Shown: positions 57,401 through 64,000 of the stretch, one piece after another
Layout of the letters: every line of letters begins with the position of its first letter
How positions within the stretch are numbered: the first letter of the stretch is position 1
NCBI RefSeq assembly: GCF_021462225.1
Contig: NC_061816.1
Coordinates: 26,025,049-26,089,048, forward strand
Direction: 5' to 3'
Source of the DNA: Girardinichthys multiradiatus
Taxonomy: Eukaryota > Chordata > Actinopteri > Cyprinodontiformes > Goodeidae
DNA: 64,000 nucleotides
Notes under the pieces: generated by a model
Told to the model about the DNA's origin: nothing
What the model saw: the letters and a program-made list of their open reading frames with translations, nothing else
Database searches by the model: none
Position numbers and translations under genes: made by a program

Positions 57401-60400
57401 CCCGTGTCTCAGCCTGACTATCCCTGTCCCGTGTCTCAGCCTGACTATCCCTGTCCCGTGTCTCAGCCTGACTATCCCTGTCCCGTGTCTCAGTCTGACT
57501 ATCCCTGTCCCGTGTCTCAGCCTGACTATCCCTGTCCCGTGTCTCAGCCTGACTATCCCTGTCCCGTGTCTCAGTCTGATCATCCCTGTCCCGTGTCTCA
57601 GCCTGACTATCCCTGTCCCGTGTCTCAGTCTGATCATCCCTGTCCCGTGTCTCAGTCTGATCATCCCTGTCCCGTGTCTCAGTCTGACTATCCCTGTCCC
57701 GTGTCTCAGCCTGACTATCCCTGTCCCGTGTCTCAGTCTGATCATCCCTGTCCCGTGTCTCAGTCTGATCATCCCTGTCCCGTGTCTCAGTCTGATCATC
57801 CCTGTCCCGTGTCTCAGCCTGACTATCCCTGTCCCGTGTCTCAGCCTGACTATCCCTGTCCCGTGTCTCAGTCTGATCATCCCTGTCCCGTGTCTCAGCC
57901 TGACTATCCCTGTCCCGTGTCTCAGCCTGACTATCCCTGTCCCGTGTCTCAGTCTGATCATCCCTGTCCCGTGTCTCAGCCTGACTATCCCTGTCCCGTG
58001 TCTCAGCCTGACTATCCCTGTCCCGTGTCTCAGTCTGATCATCCCTGTCCCGTGTCTCAGTCTGACTATCCCTGTCCCGTGTCTCAGCCTGACTATCCCT
58101 GTCCCGTGTCTCAGTCTGATCATCCCTGTCCCGTGTCTCAGTCTGATCATCCCTGTCCCGTGTCTCAGTCTGATCATCCCTGTCCCGTGTCTCAGTCTGA
58201 TCATCCCTGTCCCGTGTCTCAGCCTGACTATCCCTGTCCCGTGTCTCAGCCTGACTATCCCTGTCCCGTGTCTCAGTCTGATCATCCCTGTCCCGTGTCT
58301 CAGCCTGACTATCCCTGTCCCGTGTCTCAGCCTGACTATCCCTGTCCCGTGTCTCAGTCTGATCATCCCTGTCCCGTGTCTCAGCCTGACTATCCCTGTC
58401 CCGTGTCTCAGCCTGACTATCCCTGTCCCGTGTCTCAGTCTGATTATCCCTGTCCCGTGTCTCAGTCTGACTATCCCTGTCCCGTGTCTCAGCCTGACTA
58501 TCCCTGTCCCGTGTCTCAGTCTGATCATCCCTGTCCCGTGTCTCAGTCTGACTATCCCTGTCCCGTGTCTCAGCCTGACTATCCCTGTCCCGTGTCTCAG
58601 TCTGACTATCCCTGTCCCGTGTCTCAGCCTGACTATCCCTGTCCCGTGTCTCAGCCTGACTATCCCTGTCCCGTGTCTCAGCCTGACTATCCCTGTCCCG
58701 TGTCTCAGTCTGATCATCCCTGTCCCGTGTCTCAGCCTGACCATCCCTGTCCCGTGTCTCAGCCTGACTATCCCTGTCCCGTGTCTCAGCCTGACTATCC
58801 CTGTCCCGTGTCTCAGTCTGATCATCCCTGTCCCGTGTCTCAGTCTGACTATCCCTGTCCCGTGTCTCAGTCTGAACATCCCTGTCCCGTGTCTCAGCCT
58901 GACTATCCCTGTCCCGTGTCTCAGTCTGATCATCCCTGTCCCGTGTCTCAGCCTGACTATCCCTGTCCCGTGTCTCAGTCTGACTATCCCTGTCCCGTGT
59001 CTCAGCCTGACTATCCCTGTCCCGTGTCTCAGCCTGACTATCCCTGTCCCGTGTCTCAGCCTGACTATCCCTGTCCCGTGTCTCAGTCTGACTATCCCTG
59101 TCCCGTGTCTCAGCCTGACTATCCCTGTCCCGTGTCTCAGTCTGACTATCCCTGTCCCGTGTCTCAGCCTGACTATCCCTGTCCCGTGTCTCAGTCTGAT
59201 CATCCCTGTCCCGTGTCTCAGTCTGACTATCCCTGTCCCGTGTCTCAGTCTGACTATCCCTGTCCCGTGTCTCAGCCTGACTATCCCTGTCCCGTGTCTC
59301 AGCCTGACTATCCCTGTCCCGTGTCTCAGTCTGACTATCCCTGTCCCGTGTCTCAGCCTGACTATCCCTGTCCCGTGTCTCAGCCTGACTATCCCTGTCC
59401 CGTGTCTCAGCCTGACTATCCCTGTCCCGTGTCTCAGTCTGATCTATCCCTGTCCCGTGTCTCAGTCTGACTATCCCTGTCCCGTGTCTCAGTCTGATCA
59501 TCCCTGTCCCGTGTCTCAGTCTGACTATCCCTGTCCCGTGTCTCAGCCTGACTATCCCTGTCCCGTGTCTCAGTCTGACTATCCCTGTCCCGTGTCTCAG
59601 CCTGACTATCCCTGTCCCGTGTCTCAGCCTGACTATCCCTGTCCCGTGTCTCAGCCTGACTATCCCTGTCCCGTGTCTCAGCCTGACTATCCCTGTCCCG
59701 TGTCTCAGCCTGACTATCCCTGTCCCGTGTCTCAGTCTGATCATCCCTGTCCCGTGTCTCAGTCTGACTATCCCTGTCCCGTGTCTCAGCCTGACTATCC
59801 CTGTCCCGTGTCTCAGCCTGACTATCCCTGTCCCGTGTCTCAGCCTGACTATCCCTGTCCCGTGTCTCAGTCTGATCATCCCTGTCCCGTGTCTCAGTCT
59901 GACTATCCCTGTCCCGTGTCTCAGTCTGATCATCCCTGTCCCGTGTCTCAGTCTGACTATCCCTGTCCCGTGTCTCAGTCTGATCATCCCTGTCCCGTGT
60001 CTCAGCCTGACTATCCCTGTCCCGTGTCTCAGTCTGACTATCCCTGTCCCGTGTCTCAGCCTGACTATCCCTGTCCCGTGTCTCAGCCTGACTATCCCTG
60101 TCCCGTGTCTCAGCCTGACTATCCCTGTCCCGTGTCTCAGACTGACTATCCCTGTCCCGTGTCTCAGCCTGACTATCCCTGTCCCGTGTCTCAGACTGAC
60201 TATCCCTGTCCCGTGTCTCAGCCTGACTATCCCTGTCCCGTGTCTCAGGCTGACTATCCCTGTCCCGTGTCTCAGCCTGACTATCCCTGTCCCGTGTCTC
60301 AGTCTGATCATCCCTGTCCCGTGTCTCAGTCTGACTATCCCTGTCCCGTGTCTCAGTCTGATCATCCCTGTCCCGTGTCTCAGTCTGACTATCCCTGTCC

Positions 60401-63400
60401 CGTGTCTCAGCCTGACTATCCCTGTCCCGTGTCTCAGCCTGACTATCCCTGTCCCGTGTCTCAGTCTGATCATCCCTGTCCCGTGTCTCAGTCTGACTAT
60501 CCCTGTCCCGTGTCTCAGTCTGATCATCCCTGTCCCGTGTCTCAGTCTGACTATCCCTGTCCCGTGTCTCAGCCTGACTATCCCTGTCCCGTGTCTCAGT
60601 CTGACTATCCCTGTCCCGTGTCTCAGTCTGACTATCCCTGTCCCGTGTCTCAGTCTGACTATCCCTGTCCCGTGTCTCAGTCTGACTATCCCTGTCCCGT
60701 GTCTCAGCCTGACTATCCCTGTCCCGTGTCTCAGTCTGACTATCCCTGTCCCGTGTCTCAGTCTGATCATCCCTGTCCCGTGTCTCAGTCTGATCATCCC
60801 TGTCCCGTGTCTCAGTCTGACTATCCCTGTCCCGTGTCTCAGTCTGATCATCCCTGTCCCGTGTCTCAGTCTGATCATCCCTGTCCCGTGTCTCAGCCTG
60901 ACTATCCCTGTCCCGTGTCTCAGCCTGACTATCCCTGTCCCGTGTCTCAGCCTGACTATCCCTGTCCCGTGTCTCAGTCTGATCATCCCTGTCCCGTGTC
61001 TCAGTCTGACTATCCCTGTCCCGTGTCTCAGTCTGACTATCCCTGTCCCGTGTCTCAGTCTGACTATCCCTGTCCCGTGTCTCAGCCTGACTATCCCTGT
61101 CCCGTGTCTCAGCCTGACTATCCCTGTCCCGTGTCTCAGCCTGATCATCCCTGTCCCGTGTCTCAGTCTGACTATCCCTGTCCCGTGTCTCAGTCTGATC
61201 ATCCCTGTCCCGTGTCTCAGCCTGACTATCCCTGTCCCGTGTCTCAGCCTGACTATCCCTGTCCCGTGTCTCAGTCTGATCATCCCTGTCCCGTGTCTCA
61301 GCCTGACTATCCCTGTCCCGTGTCTCAGTCTGACTATCCCTGTCCCGTGTCTCAGTCTGATCATCCCTGTCCCGTGTCTCAGTCTGATCATCCCTGTCCC
61401 GTGTCTCAGCCTGACTATCCCTGTCCCGTGTCTCAGCCTGACTATCCCTGTCCCGTGTCTCAGCCTGACTATCCCTGTCCCGTGTCTCAGTCTGACTATC
61501 CCTGTCCCGTGTCTCAGCCTGACTATCCCTGTCCCGTGTCTCAGTCTGACTATCCCTGTCCCGTGTCTCAGTCTGATCATCCCTGTCCCGTGTCTCAGTC
61601 TGATCATCCCTGTCCCGTGTCTCAGCCTGACTATCCCTGTCCCGTGTCTCAGCCTGACTATCCCTGTCCCGTGTCTCAGTCTGATCATCCCTGTCCCGTG
61701 TCTCAGCCTGACTATCCCTGTCCCGTGTCTCAGTCTGATCATCCCTGTCCCGTGTCTCAGTCTGATCATCCCTGTCCCGTGTCTCAGTCTGACTATCCCT
61801 GTCCCGTGTCTTAGCCTGACTATCCCTGTCCCGTGTCTCAGTCTGATCATCCCTGTCCCGTGTCTCAGCCTGACTATCCCTGTCCCGTGTCTCAGCCTGA
61901 CTATCCCTGTCCCGTGTCTCAGTCTGATCATCCCTGTCCCGTGTCTCAGCCTGACTATCCCTGTCCCGTGTCTCAGCCTGACTATCCCTGTCCCGTGTCT
62001 CAGCCTGACTATCCCTGTCCCGTGTCTCAGTCTGATCATCCCTGTCCCGTGTCTCAGCCTGACTATCCCTGTCCCGTGTCTCAGCCTGACTATCCCTGTC
62101 CCGTGTCTCAGCCTGACTATCCCTGTCCCGTGTCTCAGTCTGACCATCCCTGTCCCGTGTCTCAGCCTGACTATCCCTGTCCCGTGTCTCAGTCTGATCA
62201 TCCCTGTCCCGTGTCTCAGTCTGACTATCCCTGTCCCGTGTCTCAGTCTGATCATCCCTGTCCCGTGTCTCAGCCTGACTATCCCTGTCCCGTGTCTCAG
62301 TCTGATCATCCCTGTCCCGTGTCTCAGTCTGACTATCCCTGTCCCGTGTCTCAGCCTGACTATCCCTGTCCCGTGTCTCAGTCTGACTATCCCTGTCCCG
62401 TGTCTCAGCCTGACTATCCCTGTCCCGTGTCTCAGCCTGACTATCCCTGTCCCGTGTCTCAGTCTGACTATCCCTGTCCCGTGTCTCAGCCTGACTATCC
62501 CTGTCCCGTGTCTCAGCCTGACTATCCCTGTCCCGTGTCTCAGCCTGACTATCCCTGTCCCGTGTCTCAGTCTGATCATCCCTGTCCCGTGTCTCAGTCT
62601 GACTATCCCTGTCCCGTGTCTCAGCCTGACTATCCCTGTCCCGTGTCTCAGTCTGACTATCCCTGTCCCGTGTCTCAGCCTGACTATCCCTGTCCCGTGT
62701 CTCAGTCTGACTATCCCTGTCCCGTGTCTCAGCCTGACTATCCCTGTCCCGTGTCTCAGCCTGACTATCCCTGTCCCGTGTCTCAGTCTGACTATCCCTG
62801 TCCCGTGTCTCAGCCTGACTATCCCTGTCCCGTGTCTCAGCCTGACTATCCCTGTCCCGTGTCTCAGCCTGACTATCCCTGTCCCGTGTCTCAGCCTGAC
62901 TATCCCTGTCCCGTGTCTCAGCCTGACTATCCCTGTCCCTTGTCTCAGTCTGATCATCCCTGTCCCGTGTCTCAGTCTGACTATCCCTGTCCCGTGTCTC
63001 AGTCTGATCATCCCTGTCCCGTGTCTCAGTCTGACTATCCCTGTCCCGTGTCTCAGTCTGATCATCCCTGTCCCGTGTCTCAGCCTGACTATCCCTGTCC
63101 CGTGTCTCAGTCTGACTATCCCTGTCCCGTGTCTCAGCCTGACTATCCCTGTCCCGTGTCTCAGCCTGACTATCCCTGTCCCGTGTCTCAGCCTGACTAT
63201 CCCTGTCCCGTGTCTCAGTCTGACTATCCCTGTCCCGTGTCTCAGCCTGACTATCCCTGTCCCGTGTCTCAGTCTGACTATCCCTGTCCCGTGTCTCAGC
63301 CTGACTATCCCTGTCCCGTGTCTCAGTCTGATCATCCCTGTCCCGTGTCTCAGTCTGACTATCCCTGTCCCGTGTCTCAGCCTGACTATCCCTGTCCCGT

Positions 63401-64000
63401 GTCTCAGCCTGACTATCCCTGTCCCGTGTCTCAGTCTGATCATCCCTGTCCCGTGTCTCAGTCTGACTATCCCTGTCCCGTGTCTCAGCCTGACTATCCC
63501 TGTCCCGTGTCTCAGCCTGACTATCCCTGTCCCGTGTCTCAGCCTGACTATACCTGTCCCGTGTCTCAGTCTGATCATCCCTGTCCCGTGTCTCAGTCTG
63601 ACTATCCCTGTCCCGTGTCTCAGTCTGACTATCCCTGTCCCGTGTCTCAGCCTGACTATCCCTGTCCCGTGTCTCAGTCTGACTATCCCTGTCCCGTGTC
63701 TCAGTCTGACTATCCCTGTCCCGTGTCTCAGTCTGACTATCCCTGTCCCGTGTCTCAGCCTGACTATCCCTGTCCCGTGTCTCAGCCTGACTATCCCTGT
63801 CCCGTGTCTCAGCCTGACTATCCCTGTCCCGTGTCTCAGCCTGACTATCCCTGTCCCGTGTCTCAGCCTGACTATCCCTGTCCCGTGTCTCAGTCTGATC
63901 ATCCCTGTCCCGTGTCTCAGTCTGACTATCCCTGTCCCGTGTCTCAGTCTGACTATCCCTGTCCCGTGTCTCAGTCTGATCATCCCTGTCCCGTGTCTCA
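48446..64000 (+). repeat. Giant 27-bp minisatellite array (about 576 units, continues past window)
   Basis: Uninterrupted tandem repeat from the TCTGAC at 48,446 to the end of the window. The unit is 27 bp: a variable 9-base part, (T/C)CTGACTAT or (T/C)CTGATCAT, plus the near-invariant CCCTGTCCCGTGTCTCAG. On the + strand it has 10 C, 9 T, 5 G and 3 A, with one CpG. Rare variants: CCTGACAAT (50,876; 51,065), ACTGACTAT (55,979; 56,033; 60,141; 60,195), GCTGACTAT (about 56,087; 60,249), TCTGAGCAT (55,115), TCTGAACAT (58,871), AAG for CAG (53,869). Units drift very little, so the array is young or homogenised. As 27 is divisible by three and few units contain stops, all long open frames here (over 2,000 codons on each strand) follow from the unit and are not evidence for genes. 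Confidence 0.98.
56540..56795 (+). other. Indel-rich patch inside the 27-bp array
   Basis: Nine or ten successive units carry about a dozen single-base insertions, deletions or substitutions (for example tcctgactaccctg, tcccttcccg, gactcatccc, tgtccccgtg, gactagtccc, gactatcctgtcc, cagatcgatcat), while kilobases on either side have almost none. This is where the long frames shift. It may be an assembly seam of lower base quality or a truly diverged block. Confidence 0.85.

Noticed and set aside
54560..60620. Claiming outright that the 4.1-kb array duplication is an assembly error
   Set aside because: The copies differ at some units (SDH versus SEH-type, GATCAT versus GATTAT), as expected of real divergence, so both explanations stay open.
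48368..63983. Frames of 800 to 2,665 codons on the minus strand of array (repeats RLRHGTGIV and QTETRDRDS)
   Set aside because: Same reason as for the + strand. ATG appears only where the TGATCAT variant occurs, two different minus frames are open over the same DNA, and there is no promoter-like or splice context.
48446..64000. CRISPR array
   Set aside because: The repeats are head to tail without unique spacers, and the genome is a vertebrate's.

Overview
The window is vertebrate, almost certainly teleost fish, nuclear DNA. It holds one complete conserved gene (pnpla4, 7 exons of which 6 are coding are visible), a probable first exon of a second gene, many transposable elements of types typical of ray-finned fish, and a huge 27-bp minisatellite that fills the last 15.5 kb and runs off the end of the window. 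There is no bacterial-style gene organisation and no CRISPR array, and most long open frames are accidents of repeats. Family names for mobile elements come from recognising motifs and remembered consensus sequences; no database was searched.

Layout. 1-7.2 kb: gene-free DNA with three worn Tc1-like transposon remnants. 7.2-15.1 kb: two copies (A forward, B reverse) of an RTE/Rex3-type LINE, an L2-type LINE fragment, and a 1.5-kb apparent solo LTR that landed in the TTTAGA-rich tail of LINE copy A. 15.9-22.7 kb: several LINE 3' ends, a tRNA-derived SINE, an RNase-H-bearing LINE fragment, and a complete Tc1/mariner element (16,620-17,888) with perfect terminal repeats. 23.2-27.4 kb: a CpG- and ETS-motif-containing segment that may be a promoter, then a nearly intact L2/Rex1-type LINE whose endonuclease-RT frame is broken by one stop codon, flanked at a distance by an inverted repeat.

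31.1-37.3 kb: pnpla4 on the + strand. Six coding exons splice in phase to 253 codons with the patatin Ser-Asp dyad; its last intron has collected several mobile elements, including a Tc1-LINE-Tc1 chimera. 37.5-47.7 kb: a piggyBac-type MITE, a third RTE/Rex3-like LINE (copy C), short minisatellites, and a LINE C-terminal fragment. 47.8 kb: a 31-codon putative first exon on the + strand ending in a good splice donor. 48.4-64.0 kb: the 27-bp array, which would lie in the first intron of that gene. Because 27 is a multiple of three and the unit has few stops, the array gives open frames of over 2,000 codons on both strands; I interpret these as by-products.

The most unusual object is the array itself: about 576 units, with recurring unit variants, a coupled CT/TC dinucleotide polymorphism, higher-order duplications, and one 250-bp patch crowded with indels that may be an assembly seam.
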